Source: Mycolicibacterium komanii (GTDB lineage: Bacteria > Actinomycetota > Actinomycetes > Mycobacteriales > Mycobacteriaceae). From it: 64,000 nt of DNA. Location of the stretch: contig NZ_CVTA01000002.1 in assembly GCF_001050035.1 (NCBI RefSeq), forward strand, positions 62,001 through 126,000, written 5' to 3'. Numbering within the stretch: position 1 is the stretch's first letter; the number at the start of each line of letters is the position of its first letter. Both the position numbers and the translations under genes were made by a program. The notes beneath the pieces are model-generated. The model had not been told where the DNA came from and ran no database searches. It saw only the letters and a list, made by a program, of their open reading frames with translations. This document shows, one piece after another, positions 9,740 through 20,184 of the stretch.

Positions 9740-10926
9740 GGTTTGGTCACCACCCACTGCGTCACGGGCATCGCGGGCCGCCAGCCGGTGAACCCGCCGA
9801 GCGCCTCCCCGCGGTAGTGCGCGAACCGCTGGAGCTCGCCGCCGTGGCGTGAATACCACTGGGCAACAAGAGCTTCGGACTCGACGGTGACGGCGTTGGC
9901 GACGAGCCGACCGCCGGACGGCAACCGGTCGAAACACGCTTCGAGCAGTCCCGGTCGGGTGATCCCGCCCCCGACGAAGATCGTGTCCGGTGGGGGCGCG
10001 AAGTCGAACGACTCAGGCGCGTCGAACTGCACCTCCACCCGGGCGCCCAACGCCAGCGCGTTGTCGGCGATGCGTTTGCGGCGCTCCTCGTCGCGTTCGA
10101 ACGCCACCGCGCGACAGCCCGTTCCGCTGCGGCACCATTCGATCGCGATGCTGCCCGATCCGGCCCCGACGTCCCAGAGCATCTGACCCGGCCGCGGCGC
10201 CAGCGCCGCCAACGTGATCGCCCGCACCGGCTGCTTGGTGATCTGGCCGTCGTTGGCGTACACGTCGTCGGGCAGCACCCCGAGCCGTCGCTCATCGGGG
10301 AGGTAGCGCACCGCGATCACGTTGAGGTCGTCGACGTCGTCCGGTGGTTGGGCGGCCCACTCGCGGGCGGTGGCCGCGCGGCGGCGCTCCGCGGGGCCGC
10401 CGAGCTGTTCGAGCACGGTGAGTTCCGAGTCGCCGCGGCCGGTGTCGGTCAGCAGACGTGCCAGCGCGGCTGGAGTCGAGCCGTCGCGCGACATCACCAC
10501 CGCCTGACCGCCGCGGCGCACCGCGGTCTGCGGTTCGCTCCACACCAAACTGATCACCTCGGTGTCCTGCACCGGCCAGCCCACCCGCGCGCACGCCAAC
10601 GTCACCGACGACACGTGCGGCAGCACCGTCACCTGGTCGGGACCGTGGATGCGGATCAGCGAGCTGCCGACGCCGTACAGCAACGGGTCGCCGCTGGCCA
10701 CGACGTGCACATCGCCGTCGGCATCAGCATCGGCATCGTCGAGCAGCGTGCGCAACGCGGGCATCATCGGCGACGGCCAGGCCCGTCGTGCCGCGGTGAC
10801 CGTCTCGTCGAGCAGATCGAGCTGGCGGTGCGATCCGTAAACCACAGTGGCCCTGGCGAGTTCGGCTCGGGAGACCGGCGGCAAGCCGGCCATACCGTCG
10901 GCGCCGATACCGACGACGATGATCAC
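9736..10926 (-). CDS. cobL: Precorrin-6Y C5,15-methyltransferase (decarboxylating)
   Basis: CobL (396 aa) methylates C-5 and C-15 and decarboxylates the C-12 side chain of precorrin-6B. It is a fusion of a CbiE-like N-terminal half (GIGADGMAGL, ASGDPLLYGVGSS) and a CbiT-like Rossmann methyltransferase half (LWDVGAGSGSIAIEW, FVGGGITRPGLLEACF). Start GTG 10926 is preferred because it overlaps the SDR gene stop as GTGA and yields the usual VIIVVGIGADG beginning. Confidence 0.93.
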   Translation of the reverse strand: MIIVVGIGADGMAGLPPVSRAELARATVVYGSHRQLDLLDETVTAARRAWPSPMMPALRTLLDDADADADGDVHVVASGDPLLYGVGSSLIRIHGPDQVTVLPHVSSVTLACARVGWPVQDTEVISLVWSEPQTAVRRGGQAVVMSRDGSTPAALARLLTDTGRGDSELTVLEQLGGPAERRRAATAREWAAQPPDDVDDLNVIAVRYLPDERRLGVLPDDVYANDGQITKQPVRAITLAALAPRPGQMLWDVGAGSGSIAIEWCRSGTGCRAVAFERDEERRKRIADNALALGARVEVQFDAPESFDFAPPPDTIFVGGGITRPGLLEACFDRLPSGGRLVANAVTVESEALVAQWYSRHGGELQRFAHYRGEALGGFTGWRPAMPVTQWVVTKP

Positions 10927-11681
10927 CTCGGCAACCTCCGCCACACGGCCCGCGGCGTCATCCGAAACGCCAGCGCGAGCAGGGCCAGCGGCGCGGGCAC
11001 CCACACCGTGCGGCGGCGACGGCGCAGCGCGCGCACGGTCGCCTCGGCCACCTGCGCCGGTGTGCTCGACAGCGGCGCGGGCTTCATCCCCTCGGTCATG
11101 CGGCCGATCACGAACCCCGGCCGGACCACCAGCAGATGAACACCCGATCCGTGCAGCGCGTCGGCGAGCCCGCTGCAGAATCCGTCGAGACCCGCCTTGG
11201 CCGAGCCATAGACGAAGTTGGCGCGCCGCACCCGCACGCCGGCCACCGACGAGAACGCGACGAGGGCGCCGGAGCCCGCGGCGCGCATCGTCTCCGCCAG
11301 CACGGTCAACAGGCTGACCTGGGCGACGAAATCGGTGTGCACGATCGCCGCGGCGTGCGCGGGGTCCTTCTCCGCGCGGGCCTGGTCGCCGAGGATCCCG
11401 AACGCCAGCACCGCGGTGCCGATCGGGCCGTGCTCGGCGACGATCGACTCGACGAGCGGTCCGTGCGAGTCCAGGTCGTCGGCGTCGAATTCCCTCACGT
11501 GCACCGCGGCGGCGCCTGCCGCACGGACGGCGTTCACCTCGGCAATCAGGTCGTCCGACCGGCGCGCCGCCAGCAGCACCGCCGCTCCCGGCGCCAGGCG
11601 CGTGGCCACCTCGAGGCCGATTTCGCTGCGACCGCCGAAAATCACGACCAATGGCGGACGCGCGTCAGCCGTGTCTGTCAT
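10923..11681 (-). CDS. Short-chain dehydrogenase/reductase (Rv2073c-like, DprE2-related)
   Basis: A 252-residue SDR with a modified cofactor motif FGGRSEIGLEVA, catalytic Ser in SSVAGVR and YGSAK, and a hydrophobic C-terminus (APLALLALAF) that may associate with membrane. It resembles the DprE2 branch, which reduces the 2'-keto sugar during decaprenyl-phospho-arabinose synthesis, but the orthologous position next to cobL corresponds to M. tuberculosis Rv2073c, whose substrate is not established to my knowledge. Its stop overlaps the cobL start, so it is the promoter-proximal gene of the cobL-cobM-cobK run. Confidence 0.87.
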   Translation of the reverse strand: MTDTADARPPLVVIFGGRSEIGLEVATRLAPGAAVLLAARRSDDLIAEVNAVRAAGAAAVHVREFDADDLDSHGPLVESIVAEHGPIGTAVLAFGILGDQARAEKDPAHAAAIVHTDFVAQVSLLTVLAETMRAAGSGALVAFSSVAGVRVRRANFVYGSAKAGLDGFCSGLADALHGSGVHLLVVRPGFVIGRMTEGMKPAPLSSTPAQVAEATVRALRRRRRTVWVPAPLALLALAFRMTPRAVWRRLPR

Positions 11682-11716
11682 GGCAGCGATTATGTCCTGC
11701 GCTACCGTGAAGGCCG

Positions 11717-12142
11717 ATGGCCCAGTCCAGCCGCCGGGCGACCACCCGGCTCACCAACGACGCGCTCGCGTTCCTGTCCGAGCGTCATCTCGCGATGCTG
11801 ACGACCCTGCGCTCGGACAACTCGCCGCACGTCGTCGCGGTCGGGTTCACATTCGACCCCGCAACCCACATCGCGCGCGTCATCACCAGCGGCGGGTCGC
11901 AGAAGGCCGTGAACGCCGAGCGCCAAGGCGTCGCGGTGCTCAGCCAGGTCGACGGCGCGCGGTGGTTGTCGCTCGAGGGCAAGGCCACGGTCAACACCGA
12001 TTCCGACGCCGTCCGCGACGCCGAACTGCGCTACGCGCAGCGGTATCGCACGCCGAGGGTGAACCCGAAGCGCGTCGTCATCGAGGTCCGTATCGAGCGC
12101 GTGCTGGGCTCCTCGGACCTGCTTGACCGCATCACCGATTGA
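11717..12142 (+). CDS. F420H2-dependent biliverdin reductase-like protein (Rv2074 family)
   Basis: A 141-residue split-beta-barrel flavin/deazaflavin reductase, nearly collinear with M. tuberculosis Rv2074, which was reported to reduce biliverdin with F420H2. Family segments seen: [34 protein letters not shown] and RYRTPR. Start ATG 11717, with a short gap to the divergent SDR gene (36 bases) that must hold both promoters. The following gene is convergent seven bases away. Function is transferred from the family. Confidence 0.88.
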   Translation: MAQSSRRATTRLTNDALAFLSERHLAMLTTLRSDNSPHVVAVGFTFDPATHIARVITSGGSQKAVNAERQGVAVLSQVDGARWLSLEGKATVNTDSDAVRDAELRYAQRYRTPRVNPKRVVIEVRIERVLGSSDLLDRITD

Positions 12143-12149
12143 CCGCGGG

Positions 12150-13292
12150 TCAGGCCGTCGCGGCAGGGCCTGCGGGCACCACCACCAACTCGTGCGGCCG
12201 GTGGTTCACCGGCTCGGCCCCGTCGGCGGTGACGATCACGATGTCCTCGATCCGCGCGCCCCACTCGCCGGGAAAGTAGATGCCCGGCTCGACCGAGAAC
12301 GCCATGCCCTCCTCGAGGGTCAGCGTGTTGCCGGCGACGATGTAGGGCTCCTCGTGCACCGACAACCCGATGCCGTGTCCGGTGCGGTGCACGAACGCGT
12401 CGGCCAGGCCCTCGGCGGCCAGCACGTCGCGCGCGGCGGCGTCGACCTGTTCGGCGGTGACGCCCGGCTTCACGGCCTCGACCGCGGCCCGCTGGGCGCG
12501 CTGCAGCACCTCGTACCGACGGGCGACGTCGGGGTCCGGTTCGCCGATGCTGTAGGTGCGGGTCGAATCGGAGTTGTAGCCCGGCTCGTAGGGTCCGCCG
12601 ATGTCGACGACGACGATGTCGCCGGCGCGCAGTTCACGGTCCGAGCATTCGTGGTGCGGGTCGGCCCCGTGCGGTCCCGAGCCGACGATGATGAACGCGA
12701 CCTCCGAATGCCCCTCGGCGACAATGGCTTCCGCGATGTCGGCGGCGACGTCGGCTTCGGTGCGACCGGGGACCAGGAAGTCGGGGACCCGCGCGTGGAC
12801 CCGGTCGATCGCTGCCCCGGCCTTGCGCAGCGCGTCGATCTCGGCCGGATCCTTGATCATCCGCAGCCGGCGCAGCACGTCGGTGGCCAACACCGGCACC
12901 ACGCCGAGCACGTCGGCGAGCGGCAGCAGGTGCAGGGCGGGCATCGAGTCGGTGACGGCGGTCGCCGGCGTCCCCCCACCGAGTGCCTCGCCGACCAACG
13001 CGTAGGGGTCGTCACCGTCGACCCAGTCGCGCACCGTCAGCCCGAGTTCGGGGACCGCGGACTCCTTGAGCGCGGCCAACTCCAGCCGGGGCACCACGAC
13101 GGTCGGGTCGCCGTCGGCAGGCAGCACCAGCGCCGTGAGCCGCTCGAACGTCTGCGCCCGTGATCCGATCAGATAGCGCAGGTCGTAGCCCGGCGAGATG
13201 ACCAGGCCCGCGAGACCGGCATCGGCGGCGGTCGAGGCGGCGGCCCGCAGCCGCGAGGCGTAGACATCGGTGCTGAATCGGTTGGCCGTCAT
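12150..13292 (-). CDS. pepE: Xaa-Pro dipeptidase-like M24 metallopeptidase
   Basis: A 380-residue cytoplasmic M24 peptidase with an N-terminal creatinase-like domain and a C-terminal pita-bread catalytic domain. All five dimetal ligands are visible: Asp in VVDIGG, Asp in NSDSTR, His in [10 protein letters not shown], Glu in [10 protein letters not shown] and Glu in ARIEDIVIV. It corresponds to mycobacterial PepE (Rv2089c). It reads leftward from ATG 13292 and diverges from the exonuclease gene with 63 bases between, as in M. tuberculosis. Confidence 0.93.
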   Translation of the reverse strand: MTANRFSTDVYASRLRAAASTAADAGLAGLVISPGYDLRYLIGSRAQTFERLTALVLPADGDPTVVVPRLELAALKESAVPELGLTVRDWVDGDDPYALVGEALGGGTPATAVTDSMPALHLLPLADVLGVVPVLATDVLRRLRMIKDPAEIDALRKAGAAIDRVHARVPDFLVPGRTEADVAADIAEAIVAEGHSEVAFIIVGSGPHGADPHHECSDRELRAGDIVVVDIGGPYEPGYNSDSTRTYSIGEPDPDVARRYEVLQRAQRAAVEAVKPGVTAEQVDAAARDVLAAEGLADAFVHRTGHGIGLSVHEEPYIVAGNTLTLEEGMAFSVEPGIYFPGEWGARIEDIVIVTADGAEPVNHRPHELVVVPAGPAATA

Positions 13293-13355
13293 GGGATTCA
13301 GGCTAATCCGCGCCCGAATAGGTGGCGACCTCGCTCGACCTTCGCGCTACTGTCA

Positions 13356-14318
13356 GTGACCGTGGCCGCTCCCCTCGTCCTGCTCGACGGCGCCAGCATG
13401 TGGTTTCGCTCCTACTTCGGGGTGCCCAACTCGATCACCGCACCCGACGGCCGCCCGGTCAACGCACTGCGCGGCTTCCTCGACGCCATGGCGACGGTGA
13501 TCACCCGGGAGCGTCCCGGGCGGCTGGTGGTGTGCCGCGACGACGACTGGCGGCCGCAGTGGCGCGTCGACCTCATCCCCTCCTACAAGGCGCACCGCGT
13601 ACTCGAGGAGCACCCCGACGGCGAACCAGACGTCGAGGAGGTGCCCGACGAACTCACCCCGCAGGTCGACATGATCTTCGAGATCCTCGACGCGTTCGGC
13701 ATCCCCACCGCAGGCGCCGCCGAGCACGAGGCCGACGACGTTCTGGGCACCCTGGCCGCGCGCGAGGAACGCGACCCCGTCGTCGTGGTCAGCGGCGATC
13801 GGGACCTACTGCAGCTGGTGCGCGACGAGCCGGTGCCGGTGCGGGTGCTCTACCTGGGCAGCGGGTTGGCCAAGGCGACGAAATGGGGCCCGGTCGAGGT
13901 GGCGGAGAAGTACGGGGTTCCGGTCGACCGGGCGGGTCCGGCCTACGCCGAGCTCGCCCTTTTACGCGGGGATCCGAGCGACGGCCTACCCGGCGTGCCC
14001 GGCATCGGCGAGAAGACGGCAGCGACGCTGCTGGCCCAGCACAAGTCGTTGGAGAACATCCTCGCCGCGGCCAACGACCCGAAGTCGAAGATGAGCAAGG
14101 CCTACCGGACCAAGCTGTTGAAGGCCGCCGACTACATCGAGGCGGCGGCTCCGGTGGTCAAGGTGGCCACCGACGCCGAGCTGGAGTGGTCGACGCCGGA
14201 CGACACGCTGCCATTGGCCGCCGAGCATCCACGCAAGGTGGTCAAGCTCGCCGAGACCTACGGCGTCACGTCCTCGATCGGACGGTTGCAGAAGGCCCTC
14301 GACGGGCTCGACGGCTAG
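13356..14318 (+). CDS. 5'-3' exonuclease (FEN/Pol I N-terminal type)
   Basis: A stand-alone flap/5'-3' exonuclease of 320 aa (Rv2090 family). Acidic metal-binding clusters EHEADDVLG and [11 protein letters not shown] are followed by the helix-hairpin-helix DNA-binding segment [14 protein letters not shown]. The start is GTG 13356 giving [18 protein letters not shown]. It lacks any polymerase domain, so it probably assists in RNA primer or flap removal alongside Pol I. It ends 11 bases from the convergent DUF4333 gene. Confidence 0.9.
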   Translation: MTVAAPLVLLDGASMWFRSYFGVPNSITAPDGRPVNALRGFLDAMATVITRERPGRLVVCRDDDWRPQWRVDLIPSYKAHRVLEEHPDGEPDVEEVPDELTPQVDMIFEILDAFGIPTAGAAEHEADDVLGTLAAREERDPVVVVSGDRDLLQLVRDEPVPVRVLYLGSGLAKATKWGPVEVAEKYGVPVDRAGPAYAELALLRGDPSDGLPGVPGIGEKTAATLLAQHKSLENILAAANDPKSKMSKAYRTKLLKAADYIEAAAPVVKVATDAELEWSTPDDTLPLAAEHPRKVVKLAETYGVTSSIGRLQKALDGLDG

Positions 14319-14328
14319 CGGTTAGCGC

Positions 14329-15114
14329 TTACTTGGGCCTGCCGACCTCGTAGGTGCCCTTGTCGTCCTGGAACGTGACCGTCACCTGGCGCTTGGTGCC
14401 GTCGATGCTGACTTCGCAGTCGAACGTGCCGCCCTTCTGAACGGTCGGGTTCTGGCCGTCATTGCACTTGACGTCCTTGACGTTCTTGGCGCCATATCCG
14501 TTGGCCTCGTCGGTGAGGATCTGCTGCACCCCGCTCTGCGCGGCATCGATGTCGAGCTTGGTGGTGACGAAGAAGCCGGGCTTCCAGAACCCCAGCACCA
14601 ACACGACCGCGACGATGACCGCCGCCAGCAGGCCGATCACGCCGCCGATCACGGCCAACGAGCGCTTGGAACCGTCCTCGGATCCGGGCGTGCCGTACTG
14701 CGGGTACTGGCCGAACTGCCCCGGCTGCTGGCCGTACTGGCCGGGTTGCTGGCCGAATTGACCGGACTGGTCGCCGTACTGGCCGGGCTGCTGATAACCG
14801 GTCTGACCGGGCTGCGCGTAGGGCTGGCCGTAGTGCGGCTGCGAATACTGGCCGGGCTGCTGGTATCCCGGCTGGCCGTACTGCTCGCCACCCGGGTACT
14901 GCTGCGGCGGCTGATACGCCGGCTGCTGGTACTGCGGGTACTGCTGAGCCTGCTGCGAGGGGTCGTAGGCGGGCGGCTGCCAATTCGGCGCCGCCTGGGT
15001 CGCGTCACCGCCCTGCGGCTGCCACTGCTGGTTGGCCGATGGATCGCTGGACGGCTGGTCCGTAGGCTGGTCCGGCCACGACTGCGTCGGATCAGATCCT
15101 TGCGGTCCGCTCAT
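14329..15114 (-). CDS. Membrane-anchored protein with Gln/Pro/Tyr-rich N-terminus and DUF4333 domain
   Basis: A 261-residue protein (Rv2091c-like). Residues 1-145 are a low-complexity tract with repeated [13 protein letters not shown] units, then one membrane helix ([20 protein letters not shown]), then a C-terminal domain of about 85 residues with two cysteines (VKCNDG and FDCEVS) that fits DUF4333, probably outside the membrane with a disulfide. Start ATG 15114 is chosen over an upstream ATG at 15150 because [11 protein letters not shown] is the common beginning. It follows helY on the same strand. Function unknown. Confidence 0.85.
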   Translation of the reverse strand: MSGPQGSDPTQSWPDQPTDQPSSDPSANQQWQPQGGDATQAAPNWQPPAYDPSQQAQQYPQYQQPAYQPPQQYPGGEQYGQPGYQQPGQYSQPHYGQPYAQPGQTGYQQPGQYGDQSGQFGQQPGQYGQQPGQFGQYPQYGTPGSEDGSKRSLAVIGGVIGLLAAVIVAVVLVLGFWKPGFFVTTKLDIDAAQSGVQQILTDEANGYGAKNVKDVKCNDGQNPTVQKGGTFDCEVSIDGTKRQVTVTFQDDKGTYEVGRPK

Positions 15115-15149
15115 AACACTCCTTGTTCGAGGATCTTGCTCCCGACACA

Positions 15150-17909
15150 TTACCCCGCATCAACAGCGACGACGCCGCGTCGAACGTCGTTTATGGCGCG
15201 TTTCGCGGTGGCCCGCAGCGCGGCGCTGGGTGCGGCGTTGCGCACCTGGTCGAGTAGGTCGAGCACCTGCCGGCACCACCGGACGAAATCGCCCGCCGAC
15301 AGCGGTGATCCGCTGCCCGTGGCATCCGATGCGGCCAGGGCGCTGGTCAGGTCGCCGGTGGTGGCCCAGCGGAAAATCGCCGCGACGAATCCGTCGTCGG
15401 GTTCGCGGCTGCCCGTGATCCGGTGGCGCTGCTCGTCGGCGCGCAGCTCGCTCCACAGCCGCCGGGTCTGGTTGAGCGCGCGGCGCAGCTTGCCGGTCGG
15501 GATGTCGAAGCCGTCGCGCCCGCCCGGCGTGTCGCCGCGTGCCTCGTAGAGCACCGCGGACACCACGCCCGACAGTTCGGCCGCGTCGAGCCCCTCCCAG
15601 ATGCCGGTGCGCAGGGCCTCCGCCACCAGCAGGTCACTCTCGCTGTAGATCCGGGCCAGCAGGCGTCCGTCGTCGGTCACCTTCGGATCGTCCGCGGCAC
15701 CGGCGATGAATCCGCGCTCGGTCAGCAGCGCCACGATCCGGTCGAACGTGCGCGCCAGCGAGTTCGTCGCGGCGGCCACCGTCTGACGGATCTGCTCGTT
15801 GTCCTTTTCGATGCGCAGATACCGCTCGGCCAGCCGCGCCTTCTCCTCGCGGTCGGAGTGGTGGTGCACGGGGTGGGCCCGCAACTGCTCTCGCAGAGCG
15901 GCCAGTTCGGGGTCGATGTCGCGTTCGGGGTTCGCGGGCCCGCTGCGTTTGCCCTTTCCCGGTGGGACGTCGAGGCGTTCGGCCGCGGAGTTCAGCGCCG
16001 ACGCGAGGTCGCGCCGCGCGCGCGGATTGCGGTGCTCGACTCGTTTGGGCAGCGTCATGGAGCCCAGCGGGGCCGACGTGCCCGAGTAGTCGGCCGACGA
16101 GATCCGTCCGGCCCAGCGGTGTTCGGTCAGTACCAGCGGGCGCGGATCCTCGTCGTCGCGGGCCGGTTCGAGCACGACGGCCAGTCCCCCGCGCCTGCCG
16201 TGGGTGATCGTGATGATGTCGCCGCGGCGCAGCGACGCCAGCGCTTCGTTGGCGGCCCGGCGGCGCTGCAACCGCGACGCCCGCGACTGGGCGCGTTCGC
16301 GTTCGGAGATCTGCATCCGCAGCCGGACATAGTCGAGGATCGCGTCGTCGCCCAGTTCGGCGCTGATCCCTTCGAGCATCCGCTCGCCGCGCTCGATGCC
16401 GCGGCGCAGCCCGACCACCGACCGGTCGGCCTGGTACTGCGCGAACGAGGCCTCCAGCAGTTTGTGCGCCTGTGCAGGGCCCATCTGCTGGACGAGGTTG
16501 ATCGTCATGTTGTACGACGGCGCAAAGGAACTGCGCAGCGGGAACGTTCGGGTGGACGCCAGCCCCGCCACCTCGGCGGGTTCGACGTCCGGGGTCCACA
16601 GCACCACCGCGTGGCCCTCGACGTCGATGCCGCGGCGGCCGGCACGCCCGGTGAGCTGGGTGTACTCGCCGGGCGTCAACGGCACGTGTTGCTCACCGTT
16701 GAACTTCACCAGCCGCTCGAGCACCACCGTGCGGGCAGGCATGTTGATACCCAAAGCCAGTGTCTCCGTGGCGAATACGGCCTTCACGAGGCCCGCGGAG
16801 AACAGCTCCTCCACGGTGTGGCGGAACACCGGCAACATGCCGGCGTGGTGGGCGGCCAGGCCACGCAGCAGGCCCTCGCGCCATTCGTGGTAGTCCAGGA
16901 CGATCAGGTCGGACTCGGGCAGATCGCCGCAGCGACGGTCGACGACCTCGGCGATGCGGACCCGTTCCTCGTTGGTGGTCAGCCGCAGCGACGACCGCAG
17001 GCACTGCTTGACCGCGGCGTCGCATCCCGCGCGCGAGAAGATGAATGTGATTGCCGGTAGCAGTTCTTCGCGGTCCAGGGTGGCGATCACATCCGGCCGC
17101 GGCGGCGGGCGGTACATGGTCGGCCTGCCCCTGTTGCGGCCCCGGCCACGCGGCTGCCAGTCGGTGAGCCGGTCGGCTTCGCGCCGGTGTGCGATGTGGC
17201 GCAACAACTCCGGGTCGACCACCAGCTCCCGGTTCTGCTTGGTGGCCGCGCGGGTGGCGCGGTAGTCGAACAGGTCGAACAACCGCTTGCCGACCAACAC
17301 GTGCTGCCACAGGGGAACCGGGCGATGCTCGTCGACGATGACCGCCGTGTCACCGCGCACGGTCTGGATCCAGCCGCCGAACTCCTCGGCGTTGCTCACC
17401 GTCGCCGACAGGCTGACCAGCCGCACCTCGTCGGGCAGGTGCAGGATGACCTCTTCCCACACCGCGCCGCGCATCCGGTCGGCCAGGAAGTGCACCTCGT
17501 CCATGACGACATACGAAAGCCCATGCAGTGAATACGAATTCGCGTAGAGCATGTTGCGCAGCACCTCGGTGGTCATCACCACCACGTCGGCGTCGCCGTT
17601 GATCGACTGGTCCCCGGTCAGCAGGCCGATCTTCTCCGGGCCGTACCGTCGCACCAGATCGGTGTGCTTCTGGTTGCTCAACGCCTTGATCGGCGTGGTG
17701 TAGAAGCATTTACCGCCCGATGCCAGCGCGAGGTGCACCGCGAACTCCCCAACCACGGTCTTGCCCGCGCCGGTCGGGGCGCACACCAGCACCCCGTGCC
17801 CGTTCTCCAGTGCTTCGCACGAGCGGCGCTGGAAGTCGTCGAGCGTGAACGACAACTGCTCGGTGAATGCGGCCAGCTCGGAGCCTGATTCACTAGGTGG
17901 CATCGTCAT
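15150..17909 (-). CDS. helY: Ski2-like DEVH-box RNA/DNA helicase HelY
   Basis: Superfamily 2 helicase of about 919 aa. Walker [10 protein letters not shown] lies at residues 43-51, the DEVH box in [15 protein letters not shown], helicase motif VI in [12 protein letters not shown], and the C-terminal third matches the DSHCT domain of Ski2/Mtr4 helicases. It probably remodels structured RNA, a family-based inference. Start is ATG 17909 or, two codons later, ATG 17903; both overlap the tatC stop (17893). The order tatA-tatC-helY is conserved in mycobacteria. Confidence 0.93.
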   Translation of the reverse strand: MTMPPSESGSELAAFTEQLSFTLDDFQRRSCEALENGHGVLVCAPTGAGKTVVGEFAVHLALASGGKCFYTTPIKALSNQKHTDLVRRYGPEKIGLLTGDQSINGDADVVVMTTEVLRNMLYANSYSLHGLSYVVMDEVHFLADRMRGAVWEEVILHLPDEVRLVSLSATVSNAEEFGGWIQTVRGDTAVIVDEHRPVPLWQHVLVGKRLFDLFDYRATRAATKQNRELVVDPELLRHIAHRREADRLTDWQPRGRGRNRGRPTMYRPPPRPDVIATLDREELLPAITFIFSRAGCDAAVKQCLRSSLRLTTNEERVRIAEVVDRRCGDLPESDLIVLDYHEWREGLLRGLAAHHAGMLPVFRHTVEELFSAGLVKAVFATETLALGINMPARTVVLERLVKFNGEQHVPLTPGEYTQLTGRAGRRGIDVEGHAVVLWTPDVEPAEVAGLASTRTFPLRSSFAPSYNMTINLVQQMGPAQAHKLLEASFAQYQADRSVVGLRRGIERGERMLEGISAELGDDAILDYVRLRMQISERERAQSRASRLQRRRAANEALASLRRGDIITITHGRRGGLAVVLEPARDDEDPRPLVLTEHRWAGRISSADYSGTSAPLGSMTLPKRVEHRNPRARRDLASALNSAAERLDVPPGKGKRSGPANPERDIDPELAALREQLRAHPVHHHSDREEKARLAERYLRIEKDNEQIRQTVAAATNSLARTFDRIVALLTERGFIAGAADDPKVTDDGRLLARIYSESDLLVAEALRTGIWEGLDAAELSGVVSAVLYEARGDTPGGRDGFDIPTGKLRRALNQTRRLWSELRADEQRHRITGSREPDDGFVAAIFRWATTGDLTSALAASDATGSGSPLSAGDFVRWCRQVLDLLDQVRNAAPSAALRATAKRAINDVRRGVVAVDAG

Positions 17910-18843
17910 CGATCACATGCCGCGCGGACGTCGGCACGGTGCTGGACGCGTCGACGGGTTCGACCGGTCCGATCGGCGCGGCCGCGTCGTCGGGAATGTC
18001 CTCGAGCGCGGCGCGTTTGGCCTTGCGCCGGTCGTGCAGCCGCGACAGTTGGATCGCGAACTCCAAGAGCACCGTCAGGGCGGCCGCCAGCGCCAGCATC
18101 GAGAACGGGTCGGATCCAGGAGTGAACAGCGCGGCGAACACGAACATCGCGAAGATCAAGCCGCGGCGCCAAGCCTTGAGCCGCTCGTAGGTCAGCACGC
18201 CGACGGCGTTGAGCATCACGATCACCAGCGGGAACTCGAAGCTGAAACCGAACACCAGCAGCAGGTTGATCAGGAAGCCGAAGTACTGGTCACCGGACAG
18301 CGCGGTGATCTGCACGTCGCTGCCGACGGTGAGCAGGAAGCCCAGCGCGGTGGCCAGCACCAGGTAGGCCAGCACCGCGCCCGCGACGAACAGGCCCGCG
18401 CCGACGGTGACGAACGCGATCGCGAACCGGCGCTCCTTCTTGTACAGCCCAGGGGTGATGAACGCCCAGATCTGGTAGAGCCACACCGGGCAGGCCAACA
18501 CGATGCCCGCCGTCAGCGCGACCTTCAGTCGCAGCATGAACTGGTCGAACGGGGCGGTGGCGAGCAATCGGCACTCGTCGCCCGGTGCGATGGTCGCCCG
18601 CGACGACGACGGCAGGGCGCAGTACGGGCCGCGCAGCCAGTCGCCGAGGCTGGGCAGCCCGAAGACACCGTGGGTGTACCAGAGGAAGCCCAGGATCGTG
18701 GTGAGCACGACCGCGGCCGCCGAGATCAGGAGCCGGGTGCGCAGTTCGTGCAGGTGCTCGACCAGCGACATCGTGCCATCGGGGTTGACCCGCGAGCGCC
18801 GTCGGCGAGGATCGAGTTTTCGGAAGAGTCCTGGGGTCTGCAC
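17893..18843 (-). CDS. tatC: Twin-arginine translocase subunit TatC
   Basis: TatC (316 aa) is the six-helix core of the Tat pathway that recognises twin-arginine signals of folded exported proteins. The N-terminal [15 protein letters not shown] and the loop [14 protein letters not shown] are diagnostic. The C-terminus has a charged Arg/Lys-rich extension. Start GTG 18843, 51 bases after the tatA stop. The gene overlaps helY at its 3' end. Confidence 0.95.
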   Translation of the reverse strand: MQTPGLFRKLDPRRRRSRVNPDGTMSLVEHLHELRTRLLISAAAVVLTTILGFLWYTHGVFGLPSLGDWLRGPYCALPSSSRATIAPGDECRLLATAPFDQFMLRLKVALTAGIVLACPVWLYQIWAFITPGLYKKERRFAIAFVTVGAGLFVAGAVLAYLVLATALGFLLTVGSDVQITALSGDQYFGFLINLLLVFGFSFEFPLVIVMLNAVGVLTYERLKAWRRGLIFAMFVFAALFTPGSDPFSMLALAAALTVLLEFAIQLSRLHDRRKAKRAALEDIPDDAAAPIGPVEPVDASSTVPTSARHVIDDDAT

Positions 18844-18894
18844 GGCATGCCTACTGACGCGGCTGGGTGGCCGCGGTTAGTCGATTCTCGACGG

Positions 18895-19158
18895 TCAGGC
18901 CGGACGTTTGTCCGAGGGGTGCTCGGTCGTCGGAGCCGTTGCGTTGTCCGGAGCGGCGTTGTCGACCCGCTCCGAAGCGATCGGAGTCGCCGGCGGCGTC
19001 TCCGGCTTGGAATCGGACTGCATCTCTTTGATCTCCGACTTGAAGATCCGCATCGACTTGCCGAGCGAGCGCGCCGCGTCCGGGAGCTTCTTGGCACCGA
19101 AGAGCAGCACGAATACGGCGATAACGATCACCCAGTGCCAGGGTTGTAGACCGCCCAT
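18895..19158 (-). CDS. tatA: Sec-independent translocase subunit TatA
   Basis: An 87-residue protein with one N-terminal membrane helix ([18 protein letters not shown]), the FGxxKLP hinge and an amphipathic helix ([15 protein letters not shown]), followed by a disordered acidic tail. This is the classic TatA/E layout; it forms the translocation oligomer together with TatC encoded next door. Start ATG 19158. pafC ends 35 bases upstream. Confidence 0.95.
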   Translation of the reverse strand: MGGLQPWHWVIVIAVFVLLFGAKKLPDAARSLGKSMRIFKSEIKEMQSDSKPETPPATPIASERVDNAAPDNATAPTTEHPSDKRPA

Positions 19159-19193
19159 TTAGGTCACCTCCAGACGTCCGGGCCAGTCTACCG

Positions 19194-20153
19194 TCACTCG
19201 GTCTCCGCGCCGTAGGCGCGCAACGCGGCTTGGGCCGATTCCCTCACCTTGGCGGCGAGCTCGGCGGGTTCGAGCACCCGGACGGCGGACCCGAAGCCGA
19301 GCACGAACCGGGCCATCCAGTCGTCTGAGGCGTAGGTCATCGCGGCCTGAAAGCCCCCGTCCGGCAACTCCCGGCTCACCCGCAGCGGGTAGTAGTCGAA
19401 CATCCACGCCGCCGAACGGTCGATCAGCAACGTCGCCGACGGCAGCGACGGGTCGGCGTCGAACAGCGAGGTGTCCGGTTCGGCCTGCACCGCCGGTGGC
19501 GGCGGCGCCGCGGGCTCGTCGAGCACCTGCGCATCGACGATGCGGTCGAACCGGAACAGCCGCACCCCTTCGGCGGTGCGGCACCACGCCTCCAGGTAAC
19601 TGTGGTCGCCGACCAGCACGACGCGGATCGGGTCGACGATGCGGCTGGTCAGCAGGTCGTGGGATGCCGAGTAGTACTCGATCGACAACGCGCGCCCGTC
19701 GCGGACCGCCGCCCGCACCGCCGCGGCCGCCTCGCTCTCGATCGGCGCCGGTTCGTCGACCGCCGCGCCGTCGCTGCCGACGGTGCCCGCGGCGTTCTCG
19801 ATCTTGGCGATCGCGCTGCGCGCCGCTTCCGGATCGACCATGCCCGGCACGTCGGCCAGCGCGCGTAGGGCCACCAGTACGCCGGTGGCCTCCGGCGACG
19901 TCAGCCGCAGCGGGTGGTCGATGCCCGCGGTGAACGTGACTTCGATTGTGTCGCCGGAGAATTCGAAGTCGATCAGGTCGCCGGGCCCGTAGCCGGGCAG
20001 CCCGCACATCCACAGCTGGTTGAGGTCCTCGCGCAGCTGCTTGACGCTGACGCCGAGATCCGAGGCCGCCTCGGTGTAGGTGATCTTCGGGTTGGCCTGG
20101 AAGTACGGCACCATGTTGAGCAACCGGACCAGCCGGGTCGACACGGCGGTCAT
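19194..20153 (-). CDS. pafC: DNA-damage transcriptional regulator subunit PafC
   Basis: PafC (319 aa) pairs with PafB to form the LexA-independent activator of the mycobacterial DNA damage response. It has an N-terminal winged-helix region (YTEAASDLGVSVKQLREDL), a central WYL domain (residues about 150-220, with YLEAWCRTAEGVRLFRFDRI) and a C-terminal WCX domain. Start ATG 20153, giving MTAVSTRLVRLLNMVPYFQ. pafB ends 31 bases upstream. In that gap the bases around the pafB stop are nearly repeated around the pafC start (both read GCGCATGAC on the coding strand). Confidence 0.93.
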   Translation of the reverse strand: MTAVSTRLVRLLNMVPYFQANPKITYTEAASDLGVSVKQLREDLNQLWMCGLPGYGPGDLIDFEFSGDTIEVTFTAGIDHPLRLTSPEATGVLVALRALADVPGMVDPEAARSAIAKIENAAGTVGSDGAAVDEPAPIESEAAAAVRAAVRDGRALSIEYYSASHDLLTSRIVDPIRVVLVGDHSYLEAWCRTAEGVRLFRFDRIVDAQVLDEPAAPPPPAVQAEPDTSLFDADPSLPSATLLIDRSAAWMFDYYPLRVSRELPDGGFQAAMTYASDDWMARFVLGFGSAVRVLEPAELAAKVRESAQAALRAYGAETE

Positions 20154-20184
20154 GCGCGATCCGCCTGCGCTACTCGCTTGCAAG